A model generated the notes under the pieces. It worked only from the letters and a program-made list of their open reading frames with translations, was not told where the DNA came from and did not search any database. A DNA stretch of 6,831 nt from an uncultured Acidimicrobiales bacterium (GTDB taxonomy: Bacteria; Actinomycetota; Acidimicrobiia; Acidimicrobiales; Iamiaceae): positions 1 to 6,831 of the forward strand of contig CALANQ010000465.1 in NCBI GenBank assembly GCA_937926025.1. Direction: 5' to 3'. Shown piece after piece: positions 1 to 5,464 of this stretch (positions are counted from its first letter, which is position 1; each line of letters starts with the position of its first letter). Made by a program: the position numbers and the translations under genes.

Positions 1-383
1 ACCTGGACTACGGCACCTTCCAGCCCATCCAGATCGCCGCCACGGTCACCCTGAACGAGGACCCGGAGCACCCGCAGGAGGTCCTGCCGATCTACCAGGC
101 CCGCCGCGACGCCCTGTGCGACGGCCTGGCCCGCATCGGCTGGGAGATGACCCCGCCGCAGGCCACGATGTTCGCCTGGGCGCCGATCCCCGAGCCGTAC
201 CGGGAGCTGGGCTCCATCGAGTTCGCCTCGATGCTGGTCCGCGAGGCGCAGGTGGCGGTCTCGCCGGGCGTGGGCTTCGGTCCCGGCGGCGACGGCCACG
301 TCCGCTTCGCCCTCATCGAGAACGAGCAGCGCATCGGCCAGGCCATCCGTGGCCTCAAGAAGGCCCTGACCAAGCTCGGCTGA
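1..383 (+). CDS. alaC: AlaC-type pyridoxal-phosphate aminotransferase, C-terminal part (partial at 5' end)
   Basis: This is the C-terminal 126 codons of a fold-type I (class I/II) aminotransferase, read in the frame beginning at base 3 and ending at TGA 381-383. From memory it follows E. coli AlaC (glutamate-pyruvate transaminase) closely: a DYGTFQPIQIAAT stretch opens the window, then QATMFAWAPIPEPY, a VSPGVGFG loop, and HVRFALIENEQRI near the end. The Arg codon at 303-305 (HVRF) is the family's conserved arginine that binds the substrate carboxylate. The PLP-binding lysine lies upstream of the window. The family makes alanine from pyruvate and glutamate in the cytoplasm. Related LL-diaminopimelate aminotransferases (DapL) share much of this C-terminus, so exact substrate assignment is less certain than the fold. 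The oxidoreductase gene starts 37 nt downstream on the same strand, suggesting a shared transcript. Confidence 0.85.
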   Translation, partial: LDYGTFQPIQIAATVTLNEDPEHPQEVLPIYQARRDALCDGLARIGWEMTPPQATMFAWAPIPEPYRELGSIEFASMLVREAQVAVSPGVGFGPGGDGHVRFALIENEQRIGQAIRGLKKALTKLG

Positions 384-420
384 GGGAATCCTCGGGGGCC
401 GCCGCGGGTTGGACCTCGTC

Positions 421-1419
421 GTGCCGCAATCACCTCCCCGCCTGTCCATCCTCGACCTCGCGCTGATCGGCAAGGGCCAGACCGCCCGGGACGCCTTCGA
501 CAACAGCGTCCGCGTCGCCCAGCTGGCGGAGCGGTTGGGCTACGAGCGGGTCTGGTACGCCGAGCACCACAACATGGCCCAGATCGGGTCGTCGGCCACC
601 AGCGTGCTCATCGCCCACGTGGCGGCCCACACGGAGCGGATCCGGCTGGGTGCGGGCGGGATCATGCTGCCGAACCACGCACCCCTGCCCATCGCGGAGC
701 AGTTCGGCACCCTGGCGGAGCTGCACCCGGGCCGCATCGACCTGGGCCTCGGCCGGGCTCCGGGCAGCGACCAGGTCACCATGCGGGCCATGCGCCGCGA
801 CCCCAGCTCCTCGGACCGGTTCCCCCAGGACGTGCAGGAGCTCCAGGGCTACCTCACGGGCAATTCGCTGGTGGCCGGGGTCCAGGCCACGCCCGGCAAG
901 GGCACCGAGGTGCCCCTGTACATCCTGGGGTCGTCGCTGTTCGGGGCGAAGCTGGCGGCGGCGCTCGGGCTGCCGTACGCGTTCGCCTCCCACTTCTCGC
1001 CCCAGGCGCTGCGCCAGGCGGTGGCCACCTACCGCCACGAGTTCCAGCCGTCGGAGCAGCAGGCCGAGCCCTACGTGATGGCCGGGGTCAACGTCATCGC
1101 GGCGGACACCGGTGAGGACGCCGAGGCCCAGGCCCTGGCGGTCCGGCGGGCTCGGGTCCGCATGTTCGTCCAGAAGGGCGTCGACGTGTCCGACGAGCTG
1201 GCGGACGAGATCCTGGCCTCACCTCAGGGCCAGCAGATCGCCGAGATGATGCGCTACTCGGCCATCGGGTCCCCCGATGCGGTGAAGGAGTACCTGGACG
1301 GGTTCGCGGTCCACGCCGACGCCGATGAGCTCATCGTCGTGGCTGCGTCGCCCGGCATCGACGCCCGCCTCCGCTCGATCGAGCTCCTGGCCGGTGTGGC
1401 CGGCCTGGTCGCTGCCTGA
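421..1419 (+). CDS. LLM-class (luciferase-like) flavin-dependent oxidoreductase, MsnO8-type
   Basis: A 332-residue protein of the bacterial luciferase-like monooxygenase superfamily, a TIM-barrel fold that uses reduced flavin. It resembles the 'luciferase family oxidoreductase, group 1' (MsnO8/YhbW-like). Visible hallmarks are LSILDLALI at the N-terminus (residues 8-16), YERVWYAEHHN (41-51), GAGGIMLPNHAPLPIAEQFG (78-97), RIDLGLGRAPGSD (105-117) and LYILGSSLFGAKLAAALGLP (166-185). Length is normal for the family, and the natural substrate cannot be read from sequence. I chose GTG at 421 because it places the protein start close to the conserved LSxLDL and has a GGA (411-413) 7 nt upstream. An in-frame TTG at 409 would add four residues and lacks a good ribosome-binding site. 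The gene follows the aminotransferase by 37 nt with no visible promoter box, so co-transcription is likely. It converges on tetR with a 21-nt gap. Confidence 0.9.
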   Translation: MPQSPPRLSILDLALIGKGQTARDAFDNSVRVAQLAERLGYERVWYAEHHNMAQIGSSATSVLIAHVAAHTERIRLGAGGIMLPNHAPLPIAEQFGTLAELHPGRIDLGLGRAPGSDQVTMRAMRRDPSSSDRFPQDVQELQGYLTGNSLVAGVQATPGKGTEVPLYILGSSLFGAKLAAALGLPYAFASHFSPQALRQAVATYRHEFQPSEQQAEPYVMAGVNVIAADTGEDAEAQALAVRRARVRMFVQKGVDVSDELADEILASPQGQQIAEMMRYSAIGSPDAVKEYLDGFAVHADADELIVVAASPGIDARLRSIELLAGVAGLVAA

Positions 1420-1430
1420 GCGGGTTGCGG

Positions 1431-1462
1431 CGGTCGCTCGCTACGCGGGGGCGGGGCGACCG
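1431..1462. terminator. Possible bidirectional hairpin between convergent genes
   Basis: CGGTCGC at 1431-1437 is perfectly complementary to GCGACCG at 1456-1462. The stem extends by a T-G wobble and one C-G pair, leaving a loop of about 14 nt. It starts 11 nt after the oxidoreductase stop codon and covers the last codons of tetR on the other strand, a sensible place for a shared transcription end. There is no T-run on either side, so it is not a canonical intrinsic terminator. Stems of this size arise easily in sequence this GC-rich. Confidence 0.25.
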
Positions 1463-2043
1463 AGGAGGCCGTGGAGGCAGAAGCTGACGGCCGCGTCGAT
1501 GAGGTCGTCGGAGGGGGCGAGCACCCCGCGGTGGACCTGCTGGACCAGATGGGTGTTCACGCCGAGCAGGGCGTGGGAGAGCAGGGTGGCGTCGCCGTCG
1601 GGGATCTCGCCGGCCTCCATGGCGGCGGCCAGGACCTTGGCGGCATCGTTGACGGCCACCTGCTCGCCTTTGCGCAGCCCCTGGTTGAAGCGGTCGTCGG
1701 TGGCGGCGAACTGGAACAGGCGGAAGTAGTCGGGGTGCTCGATGGACCAGGCCATCGAGGCCCGCAGGCCGGCCTCGATGCCGTCGGACGGCGAAGCGGC
1801 GCCGCTGACCGCGGCCCGCTGGCGGCGGCGGAGGTCGAGCTGGGCGTCGGCCAGGATGGCCCGCAGCAGCTCCTCCTTGGAGTCGAAGTACCAGTAGAAG
1901 ACGCCCTTGCCGACGCCGAGGCCTTCGGTGATCTCGGCCACCGAGGTGGGGTGGAACCCGTTCTGGGCGAAGCGCGCCGTGGCGTACGCCATCAGCTGCT
2001 TGCGCCGTTCCTCGCCCCGCTGGGTCAGCTTCCGGTCCATCAC
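1441..2043 (-). CDS. TetR/AcrR-family transcriptional repressor
   Basis: A 200-residue protein with the typical TetR layout: an N-terminal DNA-binding domain and a variable helical ligand-binding domain. The helix-turn-helix covers about residues 14-60, with ARFAQNGFHPTSVAEITEGL followed by GVGKGVFYWYFDSKEELL. That GxxYWYFxSKEEL end is diagnostic for the family. The C-terminal part (about 85-195) contains HPDYFRLFQFAA (103-114) and belongs to the general acyl-regulator-like class. The ligand is unknown. The start is either GTG at 2043 or ATG at 2040. GTG 2043 is preferred because a TAGGTT -10 box ends 6 nt before it, fitting a leaderless message. Inverted half-sites lie directly upstream and overlap this box, so autorepression is likely. 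Target genes beyond itself are not evident. Candidates are the convergent oxidoreductase operon and the divergent ACT gene. Confidence 0.92.
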   Translation of the reverse strand: MMDRKLTQRGEERRKQLMAYATARFAQNGFHPTSVAEITEGLGVGKGVFYWYFDSKEELLRAILADAQLDLRRRQRAAVSGAASPSDGIEAGLRASMAWSIEHPDYFRLFQFAATDDRFNQGLRKGEQVAVNDAAKVLAAAMEAGEIPDGDATLLSHALLGVNTHLVQQVHRGVLAPSDDLIDAAVSFCLHGLLGRPAPA

Positions 2044-2073
2044 CAGGTCAACCTACTTGACCGCCTGGTCAAG
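2043..2073. promoter_or_regulatory. TetR-type operator with three half-sites
   Basis: A perfect 18-bp palindrome, CTTGACC-GCCT-GGTCAAG, occupies 2056-2073. A further half-site, GGTCAA (2046-2051), lies on the tetR side, so the half-sites read GGTCAA, TTGACC, GGTCAA along the + strand. The two direct copies, CCAGGTCAA (2043-2051) and CCTGGTCAA (2064-2072), are exactly 21 bp apart, two helical turns. The palindrome sits immediately upstream of the presumed tetR -10 box (2050-2055) and the third half-site overlaps that box. Binding here should block tetR transcription. That the neighbouring TetR protein is the binder is inferred from position and architecture. Confidence 0.75.
2050..2055 (-). 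promoter_or_regulatory. Presumed -10 box of tetR (leaderless)
   Basis: TAGGTT read on the - strand fits the actinobacterial TANNNT -10 consensus and lies 6 nt before GTG 2043 (9 nt before ATG 2040). There is no Shine-Dalgarno sequence in front of the start, so transcription may begin at the start codon itself. No convincing -35 is seen at 16-18 bp. The TTGACC copies nearby are at the wrong distance and belong to the operator. Confidence 0.5.
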
Positions 2074-2104
2074 CCACCGGAACCCCCGCATCGGAGTCCT
2101 CCCG

Positions 2105-2120
2105 CGGACGAAACAGTCCG
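2105..2120. repeat. Short inverted repeat in the tetR/ACT-gene intergenic region
   Basis: CGGAC (2105-2109) and GTCCG (2116-2120) flank GAAACA. The element lies 15 bp upstream of the presumed -10 box of the ACT-domain gene, where a -35 region or an operator would be expected. It is the least GC-rich patch of the intergenic region. It differs from the TetR half-sites, so any binder would be another protein. With 5-bp arms, chance is a real possibility. Confidence 0.25.
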
Positions 2121-2135
2121 TTCACATCGGCCCCC

Positions 2136-2141
2136 TAGGGT
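2136..2141 (+). promoter_or_regulatory. Presumed -10 box of the ACT-domain gene (leaderless)
   Basis: TAGGGT fits TANNNT and ends 7 nt before ATG 2149, the spacing expected if transcription starts at the start codon. The same bases include AGGG, 8 nt from the ATG, so a weak ribosome-binding site is an alternative reading. The matching boxes at tetR, glpK and pfkA favour the promoter reading. Confidence 0.5.
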
Positions 2142-2148
2142 CCCCTCC

Positions 2149-2811
2149 ATGGAGAGCTACGTGCTGCGCGTCTGGCTGCCGGATCGTCCGGGTGCCCTGG
2201 GTGCGGTGGCCAGCCGGATCGGCGCCGTGAAGGGCGATGTGGTGGGCATCGAGATCCTCGAGACCGGTGACGGCCAGGCGGTCGATGAGCTGGTCGTGCA
2301 GCTCCCCGACGCCACGCTGGTGGACCTGCTGGTCAGCGAGGTCCGCCAGGTCGACGGCGTGCAGGTGGAGGAGGTCCGGTCGGTGGGCCCCGAGGGCCAC
2401 GACCCCCGGCGCGCCACGCTGGAGACGGCGGGGAAGCTGGTGGAGGCGGAGGATCGCCAGGCGCTGCTCGAGGTGGCCCGGGACGTGGCGCCACGGTCGC
2501 TGTCGGCGGCCTGGGTGGCCGTCATGGACCTGGAGAGCGGCAACCTGCTGGTGGGCGGCGAGCGGGCACCGACCGAGAGCTGGCTGGCCGCGTTCGTCCA
2601 CGGTTCCAGCACGGCGGCGGCGCTGCAGGGATCGGGCCGGGGTGCGGACCTCGGCGGCAACGACGTGATCTGGTCGACCATGCCCGACGTGGGGCTGGCG
2701 GTGGTCGCCGGCCGCGACAACATCGCGTGGCGCACCCGGGAGCGTCACGAGCTCGACGCGCTGGCCCGCATCGTGGCGCTGCGCTGGGCCGAGCTCCCGG
2801 ACCGGGCCTGA
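2149..2811 (+). CDS. ACT-domain protein with an uncharacterised C-terminal domain
   Basis: A 220-residue cytoplasmic protein with no signal peptide or membrane segment. Residues about 4-75 form an ACT domain, a small-ligand (often amino-acid) sensing fold. The motif YVLRVWLPDRPGALGAVASR (4-23) with the DRPGxL turn, followed by GDVVGIEIL (29-37), is typical. Residues about 90-215 do not match a family I can name. They contain a strand-rich core (AWVAVMDLESGNLLVGG, 121-137; DVIWSTMPDVGLAVVAGRD, 172-190) and a terminal helix, and a GAF- or roadblock-like fold is possible. No catalytic domain is visible, so a regulatory or sensing role is likeliest. ATG 2149 is chosen because it begins the ACT fold and has a -10-like box 7 nt upstream. 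The frame stays open back to 1471, but that part is the antisense of tetR. The gene diverges from tetR and converges on glpK with a 23-nt gap. Confidence 0.85.
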   Translation: MESYVLRVWLPDRPGALGAVASRIGAVKGDVVGIEILETGDGQAVDELVVQLPDATLVDLLVSEVRQVDGVQVEEVRSVGPEGHDPRRATLETAGKLVEAEDRQALLEVARDVAPRSLSAAWVAVMDLESGNLLVGGERAPTESWLAAFVHGSSTAAALQGSGRGADLGGNDVIWSTMPDVGLAVVAGRDNIAWRTRERHELDALARIVALRWAELPDRA

Positions 2812-2834
2812 CCCGGGGCGGGACGGGCTGACCG

Positions 2835-4322
2835 TCAGCCGGTGGCCCAGGCGCGCGACCGGGCGACGGCCTCCAGCCACCGCCCGTGGAGCGCGTCGGC
2901 AGCCGTGCGGTCGTCGGCCGGGGTGAACTCGGCGTCGAGCGCCCAGTTGGCCTCGATGTCCGCCGTGGAGGACCACACCCCCTCGGCCAGGCCGGCCAGG
3001 TAGGCGGCGCCGAGCGCGGTGGTCTCTTGGACCTGCGGCCGCCGGACCGGCACGCCCAGCTGGTCGGCCTGGATCTGCATCAGGAGGTCCATGACGGCGG
3101 CGCCACCGTCGGCCCGCAGGCCGGAGACGGGGTGACCGGAGTGGGCGGTCATGGCGTCGACCACGTCGCGCGTCTGCAGGGCCATGGACTCCACGACGGC
3201 CCGGGTGATGTGGGCCTTGGTGGTGCCGCGGGTGAGCCCCACCAGGGTGCCGCGGGCGTAGGGGTCCCACCAGGGGCTGCCCAGGCCGGTGAACGCCGGG
3301 ACGAAGAAGACGTCGTCGGTGTCGGGCACCGATGCCGCCAGGGGGCCGGCCTCCTGGGCGCTGGCGATGATCCCGAGCCCGTCGCGGAGCCACTGGATGG
3401 CGGACCCGGTGGAGAAGATGGCGCCCTCGAAGGCGTAGTCGGTGCGGGTCCCGCCGGTGCCGTCGGGGATGGTCCAGGCCACGGTGGTGAGCAGGCCCTC
3501 GGTGGGCTCGGGGCACCGGCTGCCGACGTTCATCAGCACGAACGAGCCGGTGCCGTAGGTGTTCTTGGTGTCGCCGGGGGCGAAGCACGCCTGGCCGAAC
3601 AAGGCGGCCTGCTGATCGCCGGCGATGCCGCTGATGGGGATGCCGGCGGGCAGGCCCGAGGACTCGTGCGTCACCCCGAACCGGCCGCTGGACGGCCGGA
3701 CCTCCGGGAGGGCCGAGCGGGGCACGCCGAAGAGCTCGCACAGCTCGTCGGACCAGTCCAGGGTGCGGATGTCGAGGAGCATCGTGCGGCTGGCGTTGGA
3801 CGGCTCCGTGGCGTGGACCCGTCCACCGGTGAGGTTCCAGAGCAGCCACGTGTCGATGGTGCCGAGCGCCAGGTTCTCGTCGGCCTGGACCCCGCCCTCG
3901 GTGAGCAGCCACTCGACCTTCGACGCGGAGAAGTACGGGTCCAGCACCAGGCCGGCGGTCTCCCGGACGAGCGGGAGGTGACCGGCCTCGGCGAGGGCGT
4001 CGCAGCGGGCGGCTGTGCGCCGGTCCTGCCAGACGATGGCCCGGTGGCGGGGGAGGCCGGTCCGCCGGTCCCACGCCACGATGGTCTCCCGCTGGTCGGT
4101 GATGCCGATGGCGGCCACCGGCTCCTGCAGCGACGAGATCAGCTCGGCCGTGGTGCCGACGATGGCGTGCCAGATCTCCATGGCGTCGTGCTCGACCCAG
4201 CCCGGTTGCGGGAAGTGCTGGGTGAACTCCCGGTAGCGGTAGCCGACGGAGCGGCCCGACCGGTCGACGGCGAAGGCGCGGACCCCGGTGGTGCCCGCGT
4301 CGAGGGCGATGACGACAGCCAT
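2835..4322 (-). CDS. glpK: Glycerol kinase (FGGY family)
   Basis: A 495-residue FGGY-family kinase, the usual GlpK length, which phosphorylates glycerol with ATP to sn-glycerol 3-phosphate in the cytoplasm. The FGGY N-terminal domain spans about 1-245 and the C-terminal domain about 255-445. The glycerol-binding set known from E. coli GlpK is present: Arg78-Glu79 in GITDQRET, Tyr130 in DPYFSASK, and Asp236 in ISGIAGDQQAALFGQ. The FGGY signature YFSASKVEWLLTE covers 130-142, and NTYGTGSFVLMN (254-265) and FTGLGSPWWDPYARG (344-358) are typical of GlpK. The phosphate-binding loop is DAGTTGVRA (8-16) rather than the usual DQGTTSxRA. The Gly-Gly-Thr-Arg stretch that precedes IPISG in E. coli and helps bind fructose 1,6-bisphosphate is absent, so that feedback is probably missing. 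ATG 4322 is chosen over the longer frame (to 4397) because it begins the kinase fold. No glpF or glpD is visible nearby. Confidence 0.93.
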   Translation of the reverse strand: MAVVIALDAGTTGVRAFAVDRSGRSVGYRYREFTQHFPQPGWVEHDAMEIWHAIVGTTAELISSLQEPVAAIGITDQRETIVAWDRRTGLPRHRAIVWQDRRTAARCDALAEAGHLPLVRETAGLVLDPYFSASKVEWLLTEGGVQADENLALGTIDTWLLWNLTGGRVHATEPSNASRTMLLDIRTLDWSDELCELFGVPRSALPEVRPSSGRFGVTHESSGLPAGIPISGIAGDQQAALFGQACFAPGDTKNTYGTGSFVLMNVGSRCPEPTEGLLTTVAWTIPDGTGGTRTDYAFEGAIFSTGSAIQWLRDGLGIIASAQEAGPLAASVPDTDDVFFVPAFTGLGSPWWDPYARGTLVGLTRGTTKAHITRAVVESMALQTRDVVDAMTAHSGHPVSGLRADGGAAVMDLLMQIQADQLGVPVRRPQVQETTALGAAYLAGLAEGVWSSTADIEANWALDAEFTPADDRTAADALHGRWLEAVARSRAWATG

Positions 4323-4330
4323 GGCGGGCG

Positions 4331-4336
4331 ACGCTA
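4331..4336 (-). promoter_or_regulatory. Presumed -10 box of glpK (leaderless)
   Basis: TAGCGT on the - strand fits TANNNT and ends 8 nt before ATG 4322. The bases in between (GC-rich, pyrimidine-heavy on the coding strand) contain no ribosome-binding site. The spacing is slightly longer than ideal, so a one- or two-base leader is possible. No clear -35 is seen. Confidence 0.4.
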
Positions 4337-4402
4337 CCGGAGCACCCCGAGGCGAGGGGGAGACCGTCCGGCGGGCCGGTCCGGGGCCCTCTGGCACCTC
4401 GG

Positions 4403-4408
4403 TAGGCT
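4403..4408 (+). promoter_or_regulatory. Presumed -10 box of pfkA (leaderless)
   Basis: TAGGCT fits TANNNT and ends 6 nt before ATG 4415, which suits a transcript starting at the start codon. The intervening CCCGCC cannot act as a ribosome-binding site. The overlapping AGG is only a weak Shine-Dalgarno candidate. Confidence 0.5.
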
Positions 4409-4414
4409 CCCGCC

Positions 4415-5464
4415 ATGCGCATCGGGATCCTGACGGGTGGCGGCGACTGTCCGGGGCTGAACGCCGTGCTGCGTGCTGCCGTCCGCGCGGTGTCGGTCGA
4501 TCACGGGGGCGAGGTCATCGGCTTCCGGGACGGTTGGCGGGGCGTGCTCGACGACGTGTGGGAGCCGCTCACCATCGACCGCTGCCGGGGGATCCTCCCG
4601 CGGGGCGGCACCATCCTCGGCACGTCGCGGGACCAGCCGTACACCTACGACGACGGCGTGCAGCTGGTGAAGGATGCGGTGGAGCGGCACCAGCTCGACG
4701 CCATCGTGTCCATCGGCGGCGACGGGACGATGGGCGTCACCAACGACCTGCACAACGACGGCGTCCCCGTGGTCGGTGTCCCCAAGACCATCGACAACGA
4801 CATCGCCTGCACCGAGATGACGTTCGGCTTCCAGACCGCGGTCCAGATCTGCACGTTCTCCATCGACCGGCTGCACACCACCGCGGAGAGCCACGATCGC
4901 GTCCTGGTGGTGGAGGTGATGGGCCGCCACGTCGGCCACATCGCCGTGTGGTCCGGCATCGCAGGCGGCGCTGCGGTCACCCTGGTGCCCGAGGAGCCGT
5001 TCGACCTCGACGACGTGGCCGAGCGCATCATCGCCCGCCACGACCACGGCAGCTGGGCCACCATCGTGGTGGTGGCCGAGGGCGCCGTGCCCAAGCCGGG
5101 CACCCTGTCCATCACCGAACCGGCGGTCGACGCCTACGGCCACCAGCGCCTCGGCGGCATCGCCAACGTGGTGGCCGCTGAGCTGGAGACCCGCACGGAG
5201 ATCGAGACCCGCACCACCATCCTCGGGCACGTGCAGCGGGGCGGGACGCCGGTGGCGTTCGACCGGGTCCTCGGCACGCGCTTCGGCGTGGCCGCCGTCG
5301 ACGCCGTGGCCGACGGCGACTTCGGGACGATGATGGCCCTCCAGAACGGCCACATCGTGCGGGTCCCGGTGGCCGACGGCGTCGGCCACCTCAAGATGGT
5401 GGAGCCCGACCTGCTGCGGACGTCGGCGTTGTTCTCGCCGCAGCGGCCCGCTACCGGGGGTTGA
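4415..5464 (+). CDS. pfkA: 6-phosphofructokinase, actinobacterial G104/K124 type
   Basis: A 349-residue PfkA-family enzyme that phosphorylates fructose 6-phosphate to fructose 1,6-bisphosphate, the committed step of glycolysis. Motifs in order are GILTGGGDCPGLNAVLRA (4-21) with the nucleotide loop, SIGGDGT (99-105), VPKTIDNDI (122-130) with catalytic Asp127, VEVMGRHVGHIA (166-177), VVAEGA (219-224), and the family signature RTTILGHVQRGGTPVAFDR (266-284). Residue numbers match E. coli PfkA through the active site. Gly104 is the ATP-type residue, whereas Lys124 is the residue of PPi-dependent enzymes (E. coli has Gly). As I recall, M. tuberculosis PfkA, an ATP enzyme, also has PKTIDND, so ATP is the likelier donor, but PPi use cannot be excluded. 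ATG 4415 begins the fold directly. The stop codon overlaps the end of the opposing lipoprotein gene by 14 bp. Confidence 0.95.
   Translation: MRIGILTGGGDCPGLNAVLRAAVRAVSVDHGGEVIGFRDGWRGVLDDVWEPLTIDRCRGILPRGGTILGTSRDQPYTYDDGVQLVKDAVERHQLDAIVSIGGDGTMGVTNDLHNDGVPVVGVPKTIDNDIACTEMTFGFQTAVQICTFSIDRLHTTAESHDRVLVVEVMGRHVGHIAVWSGIAGGAAVTLVPEEPFDLDDVAERIIARHDHGSWATIVVVAEGAVPKPGTLSITEPAVDAYGHQRLGGIANVVAAELETRTEIETRTTILGHVQRGGTPVAFDRVLGTRFGVAAVDAVADGDFGTMMALQNGHIVRVPVADGVGHLKMVEPDLLRTSALFSPQRPATGG

Larger units (their letters stand above)
4323..4414. promoter_or_regulatory. Shared divergent promoter region of glpK and pfkA
   Basis: These 92 bp separate the start codons of two divergently transcribed sugar-metabolism genes. 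Each side has a TAGNNT box close to its start codon (4331-4336 for glpK, 4403-4408 for pfkA). The centre is very GC-rich and holds a short palindrome, CCGGC-GG-GCCGG at 4368-4379, which could be an operator but may be compositional chance. No recognisable activator or catabolite-control site was found. Confidence 0.5.

Noticed and set aside
430..1038. 202-codon - strand frame opposite the oxidoreductase, and the + strand frame 116-466
   Set aside because: Both overlap well-supported genes and have no motif or plausible start context.
2057..2072. TTGACC copies as -35 promoter elements
   Set aside because: Distances to the -10 boxes (11 bp for tetR, over 70 bp for the ACT gene) are wrong; they are better explained as operator half-sites.
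1471..2148. N-terminal extension of the ACT-domain frame back to 1471
   Set aside because: This part is antisense to tetR and crosses its operator and promoter; the ACT fold begins exactly at ATG 2149.
2796..2817. Possible terminator hairpin between the ACT gene and glpK (CCGGG-CCTGA-CCCGG)
   Set aside because: Only 5 bp of stem with several equally good alternative pairings and no T-run; expected by chance in this composition.
2122..4422. 766-codon open frame on the - strand, rich in Arg/Gly/Pro/His
   Set aside because: It runs antisense to the ACT gene and out of frame through glpK, has no domain motif, and its composition is typical of shadow frames in very GC-rich DNA.
2886..4433. 515-codon open frame on the + strand opposite glpK
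   Set aside because: It is fully antisense to the well-supported glpK, is Gly/Val/Asp-rich and has no recognisable motif.
4334..5389. 351-codon - strand frame opposite pfkA, and the 297-codon + strand frame at 4288-5181
   Set aside because: Both overlap pfkA, whose motifs are unambiguous; low-complexity composition marks them as shadows.
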